Origin: Ornithodoros turicata
Lineage: Eukaryota; Arthropoda; Arachnida; Ixodida; Argasidae
Length of the DNA stretch: 64,000 nt
NCBI RefSeq assembly: GCF_037126465.1
Contig: NC_088202.1
Location: 33,340,213-33,404,212, forward strand
Direction: 5' to 3'
Below, piece after piece: positions 33,478-44,999 of this stretch. Position numbers and translations under genes: made by a program. How positions within the stretch are numbered: position 1 is the stretch's first letter; each line of letters begins with the position of its first letter. The notes under the pieces are model-generated. The model did not search any database and had not been told where the DNA came from. It saw nothing but the letters and a program-made list of their open reading frames with translations.

Positions 33478-33788
33478 ATGTGAGGCTTTGTTTGTATCTG
33501 TCCCTTCTATGTTGTTCCAGCCTTAGAACATCAATTGTCTCATGTTCAACAGATGCCGCTTGCGTCCATCCCGTTGTATGAATGCGTGTATGAGTGGGAA
33601 AAATGTAAGAGTGAAAGGGGGATGAGTGAGAGAGTGGTTGGTTTGTCCCTTCAGATGACGCGCCCTTGGAAGTCGCTGGAGAGGCGTGTTAGCTTAGCTC
33701 AATTGGTAGAGCCCTGGACCGGTAACCCAGAAGATGTGGGTTCGATCCCTACAGCTGGCTAACCTTTTCAGTGACTTTCATCTTTCAA
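33478..33788 (+). repeat. dispersed tRNA-bearing repeat (copy 2)
   Basis: Shares the TTTGTTTGTATCTGTCCC block, the GTATGAATG.GTGTATGAGTG block, the CCCTTCAGATGACGC block, the tRNA-like unit and the GTGACTTTCATCTTTCA end with 14874-15200, but in a different block order. The 5' inverted terminus seen in copy 1 is absent. Confidence 0.75.
33688..33760 (+). tRNA. tRNA-like sequence, anticodon position GGT, C33
   Basis: Same 73-nt cloverleaf as 15016-15088. The anticodon loop is CCGGTAA, reading GGT (Thr) at 34-36, with C33 and an A-C mismatch at the base of the anticodon stem. Together with the shared flanks this favours a tRNA-derived repeat over a functional tRNA-Thr. Confidence 0.5.
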
Positions 33789-33789
33789 G

Positions 33790-34745
33790 CCTCAGGAGTC
33801 ACGAGGTGTCGAAGTACGCAACGACGATCTCCTCTCAACATCCGTCCGTCTCGGGGACGAGAGAGAGCTTCTGCGGCGTTGTCGGCCTGTCCATTCCCTT
33901 CGGCACCGCAATGGGCTGGAACCCATTGGATAATCAACCTGTGCCCTGCTGCGTAGACAAGGTTGTAAGCCAATAACACACCCATCACCAACGGTGCGGA
34001 TGAGCCTCGGATGCCAGAATTTTCAATTGCTTGAACGCAAATGTAGTGTCAGTGAACACGACCCATTGCCACGGGGTAAAAGCTACGATGTGTTGTTGAA
34101 AGAAAAGTATGGCACAGAGATCCGCAGCTGTGGATGGAGTTTGACGCGAAAGGCGACGTCCTTCCACTACGCCTTCGGACGGGATGACGAATGCGAAGCG
34201 GACTTGCTATTTCGAGATGCGCCATCGGCGTATGCTGCGGCAGAGGTAGATAAATTCGCGTCTACCAGAGCATAAAAATGGGCTAGAAGGACTTGAGGGG
34301 GAGCCTAATCTCTTCGTTCCTGGAGATCCGGAAGACGTACGAAGGTGGGTGGCGCAGGCAGAGACCACGGGGCGTCCTCCGGTGTGACGTTCTTATCCAT
34401 TAAGCCAGTGAGAGCCTGGCATGTTGCCTGCGCTACACGATGGAAATCACTTTCAGGACGGTATCGAATTTTCCTGAGGAGTGGGTGACGGGGAATATGC
34501 GCACGCGAACATAGGAAGTGTCGAGCCGTTTCACGCTCACGGAGAACCTCCACCGGGAGTTTACCAGCTGCAGCTGGGACTTGTCGTGTTTCAGCCATTC
34601 TTGGGACTCCGCGGCAGCTACGAACAGGGCAGACAGTGTTCGAAGGGTCTTTAATGAGGTTGTGGAAATCCTGTGCAAGATCGGAAAGCTGTAAAGCACA
34701 GCCGCCCAAAGAAGGAAATTTCTCATAGATTTGCGGGCAGGGAAG
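33790..34745 (-). pseudogene. LINE polyprotein fragment: connector plus RNase H
   Basis: On the minus strand 34745-34305 encodes the connector between reverse transcriptase and RNase H seen in tick LINEs (HPLLRKIRYRPESDFHRV, then APPTFVRLPD). 34290-33790 encodes an RNase H relic with HRLIIQWVPAHCGAEGNGQA, the conserved histidine region. Several frames are needed and stops occur. No 3' end or tail is obvious. Confidence 0.7.
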
Positions 34746-34870
34746 GCTAACGCTAATGGTAACGGAAACAGAAACAGTATATTACCGAAATTGGAGACGG
34801 TAAAGATAACGGAAACGGAAACACATACCACTGTCCTCCATTACCGGAAACAGAAACGGAAATGAAAATT
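34745..34870. repeat. degenerate GGAAAC-type hexamer tract
   Basis: Repeated GGAAAC / GGTAAC / GAAACG words. The same simple repeat occurs at 35722-35805 and 37599-37620, the last two being the flanks of TTAA MITE copy C, so they were one tract before that insertion. Confidence 0.6.
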
Positions 34871-34924
34871 ATCGTCCGGTATTGAATTCGGGTAATGGCT
34901 ATTACTGCTGTGCGATGACATCTC

Positions 34925-35290
34925 AGTGACTTTTCATTTTATTTTTGTATTTTGATGACTCCATTCCCTGTAATGCTCTAAATGCTACACGACAGCACGG
35001 AAACAAACCGGAATATTGGATATCGGGGGTACATCCAGAGCCTGTGGTGCGAGAGGGGCAGCCACCGCGGACGCCCTCGCCAGAGAGGGCACCGAAGTGC
35101 AGGCCCCGGCAGGTTGGTTGGACAGTATAAAGTGGAAATGAAGAGAATTTGAATTTACGATCTGGGCAGTGCACATAAGCGCTTTCTTTGCTTTGTTTAC
35201 AGGGTTTCTGACGTCAACGGACGAGAAAGGGAGGGGGGCTCTTCACATTTGCCCTGCCCTGGGCACAAACTCGCCTCGCGACGGCTCTTG
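34925..35290. repeat. dispersed repeat, copy 1 (pair at 58010-58265)
   Basis: Shares with 58010-58265 the blocks GAGAGGGGCAGCC, CGCCCTCGCCAGAGAG, ACAGTATAAAG, TTACGATCT.GGCAGTGC and a CAAACTCGCCTCGCGACGGC end. About 240 bp of clear similarity in the same orientation. No coding. Confidence 0.75.
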
Positions 35291-35817
35291 TGCATCACTC
35301 GCTCACCTACTCGTGACATAACCTACCTACATGACATCAAGACATGAGACTTACACAGCATAGACTCCACGCACTGTACTCCACCATAGCACGGGGATGA
35401 CAGCGTATGATTTAAAAAAAAAATTACTTTCTTCATTTCACCGTGGCTATGGCAGTATTGTTTACTTCTGAGAGCGTCCGCCGATGAATGCGACATTGGA
35501 TGAAGGTTACGCCCATCTTGGGTTGCTGGACTCAGAGTGACTTAAGACAGAAGACTAACTTAAGACATGTTCCTACACTTCTTTAAAAATTCTGAAAGAA
35601 GTGCGCGTCCCAACGACGTAAAATTACTTGTGTAGTGTGTATGCGTGACACCGAAGCAGCACTTGTGCAAAACAGGGTGCTGACAGAGCCGGACGGGGTG
35701 TCCTCCCGCAGCTCTGTAACAGCCGTTCCATTACCGGAAACAGTAACGAAACGCAACGGAAACGAAATTAAAAGCTGGTATCAGAAACGGATAAGGGAAA
35801 CGAAAATATAGCCTTAA

Positions 35818-37594
35818 AGGAGCTCTGAAAGCCATCTCAAAAATTTTCCGTTCCGAACGCGTTGTGGAAGCAGGTAACTTAACTTGACGATTAACACGAA
35901 AATTTTCTATGTGCGCGATGTTTTTCGTAGAAAAAAAGACACTTGAACATCGCCGCGCGTGTTCCCACTCGACTCGCTCCTCCGGGTCAAACGAGGAGGA
36001 GAAAGAAAAAAACGTCATTGGTGACGTAATAAAAGTTGAAAGCGGCGACCGCGCTTCTATCCGGGTCAGTGCTGACTGGTTTTCTTTTCTTTCTTTCCGT
36101 TTTCTTTCACCCTGCTTTCTCTCTGTCAAGGGACGAATAAGGGAGGACCTCGATATTCATGTTCTGGAAACGAGGAAAAGGGGAAATGCTGCTTCGTAAG
36201 AGGTCATGCCGCGATTAAGAACATAACATCACTATTTAACCACTCAAATTCAGGAGTTTTCTATATGTGTTCAAGTCGCCTTAGCGAACGAAAGACACAT
36301 TTAGAAGCCATTTGGCTTAGCAGGGCGGCATGTTGGTTGGTTAGTTGTGTGCTTGCAATATTATTATGGGTGGGTTAGTCACAGTTTGCCGTTGGCAGTT
36401 TTCCGCGCGCAACATGTGCATTTTATAGTCAGCTAAAATTTACGCTAGTCACGTGTTGTTTCAGTGCACGCTGATATGTCGTCGGACGCAAACTTAACCG
36501 GCGTTGTCGGTCACTATATGGTGGATAAAACTGATGCACTATATGGTGACAAAACAAATGGCGCCGAGCACGGATGAACTCAAACTTGCGTGTCTGCGTC
36601 GTCCACATTTGTAGTCTGCATCGGCCAATTCTCGTATAGCTCGATGGTTGGTAAGTTGACCATAAATTGTGGTGGTCTTATGACACTGCTTGGCTATATT
36701 GGTGTGTAACTCAGGCAATGAATGTTCAACTCCTGATGCCACAATGTGCTGGCGACGGCATACTGCGATAGATTTCACTGGATTGTATCTGACAACGTAT
36801 GGGCAAGAACACTCCTCCAGCCGAATAAGGAATTAACTGAATGGCTAACAAAGTTGCTAGTCAAAGTGACGGGCACTAGTGATCATAGCGAATTAGTGAT
36901 ATAGCGTATATTGATATAATGACATAGCGGACGGAATTAGTGGTCATAGCCATGCAGCGATCATTTCGAGGCGTGAAGTGAAGCAGCGCTTAGTGCCGCA
37001 CTGTGTTTATACGTGTTGCCACCAACAACACAACAAGAAACAGTCACCACGATAACGAACAGCATACAAAACACAGACACGGACAGAACAGCGTTCAACT
37101 GGCACCTGAAGTTTATTTTCATAATCCACCTACTCCGGAAGGTCGCTTTAGGGGAAGCAAGGTCAAGCGGGGAGAGGTTGACCGATTTTTGGTTGACTTC
37201 GCTCGGGGAGTTCAATGAGGAGGCCTCTACAATCTCACGGTCTAACCTTGAACAGTGTCTGTAGACCAGACTTCGTTTACTGTATCTGATAAACCAAAGA
37301 AAAAGCAAAAGAAACTTCTTCCACCGTTGCAGCGGGGTTCCGAGTAGAAAAATAGCAGACGACGTTCTTCGAAACCAATCAGGGGCTCCACCTTCCTGAC
37401 GTCAAAATGACGCAAGCGGCTCGACGGCTCGTTCCGGGTATTGCCACCGTTGCGCACGGTCGCGATTTTCAAAATCGAATTCTGCGATATTGATGCACCT
37501 GTTGATAGTATTACTTCGCATGGTGCATTTTAATATGCTTATTAACCACTTGGTTCAAAAAAATGCTAGTGATTAAAGTCCTTTCCTAGCTCCT
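35818..37594. mobile_element. TTAA-flanked MITE, 1777 bp (copy C)
   Basis: Begins AGGAGCTCTGAAAG and ends CTTTCCTAGCTCCT, with TTAA at 35814-35817 and 37595-37598. Inserted in a GGAAAC-type tract that continues on both sides. No transposase frame seen; internal short frames are unrecognised. Confidence 0.75.
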
Positions 37595-37638
37595 TTAACG
37601 GAGATGGAAACGGAAACGTGTCTTCCCACTTTGCCTAT

Positions 37639-38690
37639 TCCCATTTCACCTAATGCTTTTTAGCGGATTATCTAGCAATCCCTTATTAGGAGGTTCACCC
37701 AGTTCAAACTCAAGGGGGTCTCATTTGGCCTAATGTATGCTGCAGACAGTCCCACTTCGCCTACTGATCCGTGTCACGTGATGAAAAAAGGCGATCAACT
37801 GGCGTGCTGCCAAAAGTCACTTTCGCACCATCACGTAACTTTACAACCTCGTTGGTTTTATTCAAGCATAGGATGGCGTTAAATGCATTTTTAGCGCTTC
37901 CTGAAAAGTAAATGCGAGAAATTTGTTATTCTTTGTCGGGAAGCCAAAGTTAATTACGCGTCTCCACATAACATTATCCCTTTGCTAGTTCTATTCAAGC
38001 GTGCTGCCAAAAGTCACTTTACCTGTTATATTTCGTATCTGTTTGTAAGCCAAGGAGGTCTGTCACAGGTAACATGCACAGGGACCACGTCACGACCATC
38101 TGGTTGGTCACGGCATACCCTTCGCCATGTCTTCGTGTTCCCTCCGCTCTTTTCACGAGTGGAGCTTTCTTTCTCTCTTTTTTTTTCTTTTCCTCTCTTC
38201 TTTTTAAGCGGGCAAAAATCTCAAAATGTGACTCTTTCTCTTTTTTTTTCGTTCCAAGTCCAATCCCCTGAACCGCACAAAAAACCTGTGTCCTTGCTAG
38301 TGATTTTGCAAAGTGGTAGCAGGTCCATTTCCGTGTCCAGTCCGTATGGAAACTTATTCCTTTTTTACGTTAAATATTCATCCATCCATCAATTCATGAA
38401 TGAACGAAAACGTTGTACTCGATAATAATGGATTCATTTTATTATTAGTGGTATCGAACACACCTTCATTTGCAAATGTAAAGGGTCCTTGTTTCGGACG
38501 ACGTAAGGTTGTCATCGGTCCAGCGCATCATTTCTTGCATACGTCACTATCGGGGCGGGGCATGTAAGTAACGCCCACTTGTTGACAGTCGTGTTTCGCC
38601 TAATGAGATTGCACAGAAGTCCTATTTCGCCTAACGCCAGGCACCCCTCCCGCCTCTTTAATCCGATAATCCGGATTAGGCGAAATGGGA
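37639..38690. mobile_element. TIR element with subterminal CATTTCGCCTAAT repeats
   Basis: Ends TCCCATTTCACCTAAT and, inverted, TCCCATTTCGCCTAAT. The same word recurs internally and near the ends (CCCACTTCGCCTA, TTTCGCCTAATGAG, TATTTCGCCTAAC). Subterminal repeats of the terminal word are typical of cut-and-paste transposons with transposase-binding arrays. No transposase and no clear target duplication found. Confidence 0.55.
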
Positions 38691-39358
38691 TGTAACCAAC
38701 GTAAATACGTCCGTTATCCTTCCCTGCTTGTGGGTGAAAGGGGGCTCGACGCAGCTTTCGGGCGGAAGGTCCATCCTAAGTCGCGTGTGGTACAAATGGA
38801 CATTATTTAAGGCTATCTGCAATCGGCGCTGAATGGCTGGTCGTGACTTGCCTACTGTCCAAAGGGCAACGTCGTCGGCATACACAGAGAATGCGACTTT
38901 ATGAGGAATTATCGATTTTAGGCCCGCCATTACCATATTAAAGAGTGTAGGACTCAGAATGCTTCCTTGATGTACGCATTGATGAACAGGATGATTAGGG
39001 CTTTGGCCGTGGGATGTGCGGACAGCGACAGTCTAGTTCGTAAGGAAATCGTGGAGCCGGCTGAAAAGTCGACTAGATCCTCCAAAAAAGCGGAAGGCGC
39101 GCAGCACACAAATGTGCGTGACGGTATCATAGGCGCGCTTGATGTCGACGAAAACTGATACAACGACCCGCCGATGTGCACGAGCATGTTGGACTGTAGA
39201 AACGAGGTCGAGAACTGTGAGCCTGACAAGCTGTGTGGTGAAAGAAACTGATGGAGATAATGGTTTCGCATCGTCTCGACTGATGGCTCGAAAAGCAAGG
39301 TGTGTTCCCTCACGAAATGGCAGGCCTTCATCTAGGAAAAGTGATATACGCGTATATT
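38690..39358 (-). pseudogene. LINE reverse transcriptase fragment
   Basis: Minus-strand frames encode reverse transcriptase motifs: SVFVDIKRAYDTVTH (motif A, about 39200), VHQGSILSPTLFNMV (motif B, about 38970) and AFSVYADDVALWTVG (motif C, about 38880). A and C are in different frames, so there is at least one frameshift. Order and spacing fit an I/Jockey-like non-LTR element. No endonuclease or 3' end. Confidence 0.8.
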
Positions 39359-39374
39359 CAATCGCGAATATCAA

Positions 39375-39790
39375 CATCCCAGCGGTGCAGGGAACAGGGC
39401 GAATCTTATCTCATTGATGAATTCCAGTGTCAGATTAACGAAGACCCAGAAATCCTTTCAGCTATTCGTCACCTACATTCTTAGTCCTTCCACAATGCAT
39501 ACGTTCTTTTGTCTCTTTCCAGGCTCACCGGTCAAGATCCTGCTGCACAGTTCCTGTCATTCACCTTTCACATTTCATTTCCCAACCTATGATACTCATG
39601 AAAAAAAAACGCATGCGCTGCACTCTTTCCCTTGTACATAACCCTCTCCCCTATATAAAGCATGTTCTTGTCACCAAACTCCAGTCCCGTCGAAGGCAGC
39701 GCTGACTGCCGAAACGTCGACCCCCATTCCTATATGTGTTAATGAATTTCAATTTGTGTTTTCTTGTAAGCTCTTTGTCGTCTTCTGATT
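39375..39790 (+). mobile_element. Penelope-like element fragment, C-terminus and tail
   Basis: 39380-39483 encodes the last residues of a Penelope protein (QGESYLIDEFQCQINEDP...), homologous to the ends at 46530-46612, 52270-52364 and 55400. A 3' tail follows with the GGCAGCGCTGACTGCC hairpin and GAAACGTCG. Severely 5'-truncated. Confidence 0.8.
39687..39718 (+). ncRNA. hammerhead-like hairpin in a Penelope tail
   Basis: CCGTCGA, an A, GGCAG..CTGCC stem, then GAAACGTC. The GAAA and GTC parts are intact with a 2-bp palindromic stem III (ACGT); the first core strand deviates at two positions. Likely an inactive relative. Confidence 0.35.
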
Positions 39791-39915
39791 TTTCCTGCTT
39801 ATTTCATTCTTGTGGTCAACCGCCCTCCTAAGCCTTTGTATTATATATATATATGTGTGACGTAACGACGAAGAGACCGAACCCACGCTCGTGCATGGGC
39901 AGGATTATTCATTAA

Positions 39916-41031
39916 AGGACAACGGAAACGAAATTTGTCCATTGCAAAAAAGGGACCGGACAAGGTGTAAATATTACGTAGAATTATGGTGCCACTAGTA
40001 TTTTGCGAGTACGCTGTACGGATGGGCATATTTTTGACGATTACGAGCGCGCTGGGCCGCCCACACGACACGATCGCCCATGGAGCGCGCCCGCTGCTGC
40101 AAAGCATTGCGGGAAAATCTGAGGAGCGCGTGACGTCAAATATCTCTCGAGCTCCATGTGCGGCTGCATGGTGAACGGGGTAAACACGGCGAATTCCGAA
40201 TAACGCCTGAAGATGTTCGATTCGGAGATCTCGTGGAAGTCTGAAGGAGATATATCCTATGAGAGATGGGTTCGTACATGCGTCTTCGTAGCTTCAAGTA
40301 GGCATAGACGGATTCGCGGTGAGAATAAGATTCCTATCTTTCGGAAACAATTGAAACATGGCAGTCATGAAAAAAGTCAGACATCGGCGGAATTTGAACT
40401 TCGCATCTCTCGATTGCCAGTCGAGCGCCAATGCCAATACGGCCACGGAAACAACCACAGACCGGTAGAGCGTGTTTGTTCTGAAACATATCCCGGCCAA
40501 ACGCAAGGTAAGACAGCCAGCAATGTAAGCAGCAAAACTCTCACCTAGAGAGAATGAGATCACACTTCGGATGGGTTTGGGGGGCCAGCCTCGCTAGTGT
40601 TGTGTTTGTAATAAACGTCAGTCGATGTTTGACGCTATGTTTGTGCTGTCTATCCCTGTGTCGTTCGTGCAAGGAACACTATGTCCTCGCCTTGCTGAAA
40701 GGAAGTCGGCAACATGTTGTAGCACAGCCAGGAAAGACTTCACAAGCATGTACAATTTTTCTTGTCGCGAAAATCAACCTCCGATCGCAAAACAACCGCG
40801 AAATGAAAGCCAGGAACTCCAACAGGGGAGACAACGTGCGTCACTTCCGTGGTCTGCTACGGCGGCGCGGCGACGCTCACCAGGGGCTCAGTGTGCTCCG
40901 CGGCCGAATTTTATATCGCGATTGTGGCGGGATTTCAACTAATATACGTAAAGTCGAATTCCCGATTGTTTTGGTACACATCGCAATATGAGGCAAACAG
41001 CTTTGCAGCTTATTTTCGCTTCCGTCGTCCT
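39916..41031. mobile_element. TTAA-flanked MITE, 1116 bp (copy D)
   Basis: Ends AGGACAACGGAAACG and the inverse of its start, GTCGTCCT; TTAA at 39912-39915 and 41032-41035. The uninterrupted 3' LTR reads CATTCATTAAACTGAT at the same place, which gives the empty site and fixes the duplication as exactly TTAA. A tRNA-like segment lies inside. Confidence 0.93.
40379..40447 (-). other. tRNA-like segment inside MITE D
   Basis: On the minus strand a 5-bp CTCGA/TCGAG stem encloses CTGGCAA (anticodon position GGC), followed by a B-box-like GTTCAAATTCC. The A-box and acceptor are poor. Probably a decayed tRNA-derived sequence captured by the MITE. Confidence 0.4.
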
Positions 41032-41098
41032 TTAAACTGATATTGCTCGGGACGGATGTTCCCGTGTTCATCACACGAGTCGACAGGATACTACCAAG

Positions 41099-41830
41099 GT
41101 GTGGACCCTCATGCCTCCCAAACACCAACCTGTCATCATTCCTAAATATCATGGCGGCTCGGACGACGCACCCGTGGGAAAATGGCTCCGCTTGTTCGAG
41201 TCCAAGGCAGACACAAACGGCTGGACAGAGCAGGACAAGATCAACAACTTAAGCGAGTACATCGAAGGCGAAGCGTTCCGCTGGTACCTGACCGAAATAT
41301 TCGAGATCGTGAAGACTTGGAAGGATGTCATAGAACGTATGAGTGTCCGCTTCGAAAGCCCAGTTGCAGACCCATTTCGCTCCTTTATTCACTGCCGACA
41401 GAGGAAGGACCAGTCGGTCAGCTCATACTATGAGGAGAAACGAAGACTAGGCGAGTCGGCTGAGCTCAGGGCCCGTCACGTTGTGTCCGGTCTGACCGAT
41501 GGTCTTCTCCCGGAGTTGGAACTGGCGCTTGCCGGACTTCGGATTGAATCTCCCACCGAATGGCTCGCCTCAGTTCAGAGAGTGGAGATCGCTATGAGCA
41601 GACAAAGGCAAAGAACCGCCTTCAAATATGAGCAACCACGAAGAACGGACGATGGGAAGTACATGCAAACCCGTCAGCAGGACGACCTTCCGAGGACTGA
41701 GTGTAGACACTGTTCCTCACTCGGTCTGCCGCAGCAGTACCACTGGCATAGCACGTGCCCTAATCGAGTATCTACCTCCGCCCTCACGGATGAGCAGAGA
41801 AACGGGCAGTGTGACCCAAGGCTTCAATAA
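41099..41830 (+). pseudogene. Gag of the decayed gypsy element
   Basis: 243 open codons with a retrotransposon-gag core (KWLRLFESKADTNGW and YIEGEAFRWYLTEIF), then a C..C....H....C zinc-knuckle-like segment CRHCSSLGLPQQYHWHSTC near residue 215. It ends just before the protease region. Open by itself but belongs to a dead element. Confidence 0.8.
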
Positions 41831-41839
41831 TCCATTTCA

Positions 41840-44816
41840 AAGCTTTCATCAATGGGACTCCTGTTACTGCCTTTCTAGATACAGGATCCACAATTTCATG
41901 TATCAGTGAAGACATCTACAGGAGGCTCCAGCTACAACTCATCAATAATTCAGTCATCACAATTCGACAAGTTACCTCATCAACGCAAACCTTGGGTCGC
42001 GTCTCCATTAACCTGAAAATTGAAGAAACAACGAAGAAGGTGGAAGTTCATGTTCTGCGAGGAATGAAGGCAGAACTTCTGCTTGGCCTTGATTATGCCT
42101 CCGATTACAACCTTGCCCTTGATCTCTCAACCCTGCAGCTCACAACGCTATCCCGCACTATCCCTTCCCAACCGATGCCGCCACCACCGCCACCGGGTGT
42201 ACACGGCCAGAATTATCCAGACCGTGATTCACTGACGCCAACACAACAACGGGCACTGGATAAATTACTGGCGAAATATAGTTCAATTTTCTCAACATCC
42301 CAGCCTGATATTGGATCCATCACGACGGAGCAACATTCAATCACACTGTTGAACAACGTATAGGGCGTCCCAGGCGGACAGAGCCGAAATCGACAAGCAA
42401 GTGGAATCCCTCCTTGGTCAAGGGTTCATTCGTCCGTCTCTGTCCCCATACGCACCCCCCTAATACTGGCAGAGAAAAAGGGCGAAGGCAGGACACAGAT
42501 GTGCATTGACTGCAGGAGGCTAAACGCTTTAACTGTAGCCGATCATCAACCCATACCGCGTATTGACGACGTACTAGACTCCCTAGGCCCATCACGCTAC
42601 TTCAGTGCACTTGACATCACATCGGGGTATCGGCATGTGCCCATGAACCCACATGACATTTCTAAGACCGGGTCACTCCTACCGGGCACTACGAATGGCT
42701 TGTCATGCCTTTTGGCCTTAAGAACGCCCCTGCTACATTCCAGCGAGCTGTCAAGGCCATTATTGCGAAGCACAACCTTCGGAATGTCGTCAATTATTTC
42801 AATGACATAGTCGTGCACGCACCTACTTTCGAAGCGCACCTGACGTACCTTGATGGCCTGCTCGGAGCACTTCAAACTGAAAATGTCAAACCGAAACTCA
42901 AAAAATGTCAGTTTGCACGCGCCAGCATCGACTACCTGGGCCACACAATTTGCAATGGCACCACGAGACCGAAAAAAGCGAACATCGAAGCAATTCAAAA
43001 ATTTCCACGTCCTGACTGTGTCAAGGATCTACAACGCTTTTTGGGTACAGTAAACGTTTACAAGCAATACATCGACCACTTCAGCGACATATGCCTTCCT
43101 TTAACAGAATTGTTGAAAAAGGACGCGTCATGGCAATGGTCCGAGGCATGTCATGCTGCTTTTCAGACTCTGAGGGATCGCCTCACAAAGGCTCCAATTC
43201 TTCGAATATTTGACCCTTCAAGACCGTGTACTCTCTTCTCTGACGCTTCTCTCAGTGGGACTGGTGCCGTCCTCAAACAAACCGGCGATGACGGCAACGA
43301 ACATCCCGTGGCATACCATTCCCGCAAGCTCCTAAAACACGAGAAAAATTACAGCGTAACCGAACTGGAATGTCTGGCCATCATTGAGGCTGTGGACAAA
43401 TGGCACTGCTATCTCCACGGCAGCGCTTTCACGGTTGTGACTGACCACGCGGCGTTACAGTGGTTAAAGACAATCAAGCGCCCCACCGGCCGCCTTTTTC
43501 GCTGGTCCCTCAAGCTATCTATGTATGACGTCACATTTAAGCACCAGCGAGGACTGGACAATATCGAGGCTGATGCTTTGTCTCGATCACCATTGGTCAA
43601 CCTCCTCTCTATTGCTGACTTACAGAACAACCCGTGTGACCTCCGTCCTGGAACCTATACGCTGCAAAATGGCATTCCCATTGTTAGCAAACGCGGAGTC
43701 CCCAAGATATACGTAGCCACTCCGCTCAGACAGGAAATCCTTCGCGAAGCTCACGAAGAGTTTGGACACGTCGGAGTGAAGAAAACGATCAGTCTAATCT
43801 CCCCGTACTACTACTGGCCTGAAATCATCACCGATGTTTCGAGTTTCATCCGCCATTGTGATACCTGTCAACCGTGCAAAAAGAGCAAGCAGAAGAAATT
43901 TGGGTTGCTGGAGTCGTTGCCGCCAGCAGAGAAACCGTTCGACCTCCTCGTGATGGACACCATCGGTGGACTCGCTGGCTACGGGTCTATTAAGAAATTT
44001 ATTCACTTGATAGTCGACCATGCCACGCGTTACGCCTGGGCCTTTGCGCACAAGAGTGAAACCGCCGAAGCGTACATCTCCTGCCTCCGAGAAGTCTTCG
44101 CAGCCGGAACACCTCGTCGCTTTCCCTCCGACCGTGGCACGGGTTTTACATCCAACACCTTAAAACGCTTTTTGAAGAACCACAACGTTCACCAGCTATT
44201 CACATCAAGCAGCCACCCACAATGCAACGGCCTAAACGAGTGAACGAATCAGACTATTTTCACTCGCTTACGCTACAAAATACAGGAAAACCCAAGGGCA
44301 CCCTGGCCTCACCTACTTATCGATGTAGTCGCCGAGTACAACAGAACGCCCCATGAAGTCACCCGGTTCCCTCCTTCGTATTTAATGCATGGGGTCCTAT
44401 CCTACCCCACACACCTACCAGAGCAGGTCCCGCCACTCGAAGAAGCTCGGAAACAAGCGGTGCAGAACTCCCTCGCTTACCACCAAAAAAACAAGTTGAT
44501 TTACGACAAGAAATTCATGCCAGGTCAATTTTCCATCGGAGACGACGTCCTCTATGAGACCCCATGGCACCCTAACCGAGGAAAATTAGCTCCAACTATA
44601 GAAGGGCCATACACAGTGCTCAAAAGGGTGTCACCGGTAAACTACGAAATTTACCGTTCAGTTCTTCCGCTCGGAAGGCAGACCGATATTGTACACATCA
44701 GCAAGCTGCGTCCCTACCATCCACCCATCCGCTTCACTCTTGGAGGGGGGGGGGAGTGTGACGTAACGACGAAGAGACCGAACCCACGCCCGTGCATGGG
44801 CAGGATTATTCATTAA
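41840..44816 (+). pseudogene. Pol of the decayed gypsy element
   Basis: Protease FLDTGSTISCIS is near 41875. The frame ends at a TAG near 42361 and resumes shifted with CIDCRRLNALTVADHQPIP (reverse transcriptase). A further frameshift lies near 42700. 42705-44243 holds MPFGLKNAPATFQ, YFNDIVV in place of YxDD, an RNase H FSDASLSGTGAV, the HHCC finger and an integrase core (MDTIGG, SDRGTGF). At 44241-44243 a TGA lies where CGA (Arg) is expected in the NERTNQT motif, consistent with CpG decay; the frame continues to 44816. Confidence 0.88.
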
Positions 44817-44852
44817 ACTGATATTGCTCGGGACGGATGTTCCAGTGTTCAT

Positions 44853-44856
<4 letters not shown>
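44757..44856 (+). repeat. 3' LTR of the gypsy element
   Basis: 100 bp, preceded by a GGAGGGGGGGGGGAG polypurine tract. It differs from the 5' copy at only a few positions (for example ACGCCC versus ACGCTC, TTCCAG versus TTCCCG). Confidence 0.93.
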
Positions 44857-44883
<27 letters not shown>

Positions 44884-44999
44884 AGAGAGGAAAAAAGCCA
44901 TAAAAAATAAGAAAAATGACGCTAGATGTGTTTGAAATTCAAACTTACAGATTAAGATGGCTTCTATGGCTGCACGTAGAAAAACAGATACTCATGGAA

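Larger units (their letters stand above)
39856..41075 (+). repeat. 5' LTR of the gypsy element, split by a MITE
   Basis: 60 bp (39856-39915) plus 40 bp (41036-41075) together correspond to the 100-bp 3' LTR; the 1116-bp MITE and a duplicated TTAA account for the difference. Confidence 0.92.
39856..44856 (+). mobile_element. Ty3/gypsy retrotransposon with 100-bp LTRs, decayed
   Basis: LTRs are TGTGACGTAACG...TTCATCACA, only 100 bp, among the shortest expected for this group. The element lies in a (TA)n tract, so no target duplication can be defined. Gag, protease, reverse transcriptase, RNase H and integrase are present in order but with frameshifts and nonsense codons. The 5' LTR is split by MITE copy D. 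Confidence 0.9.

Noticed and set aside
33994..34275. 93-codon plus-strand protein
   Set aside because: It lies antisense to a LINE RNase H relic whose motifs are on the minus strand.
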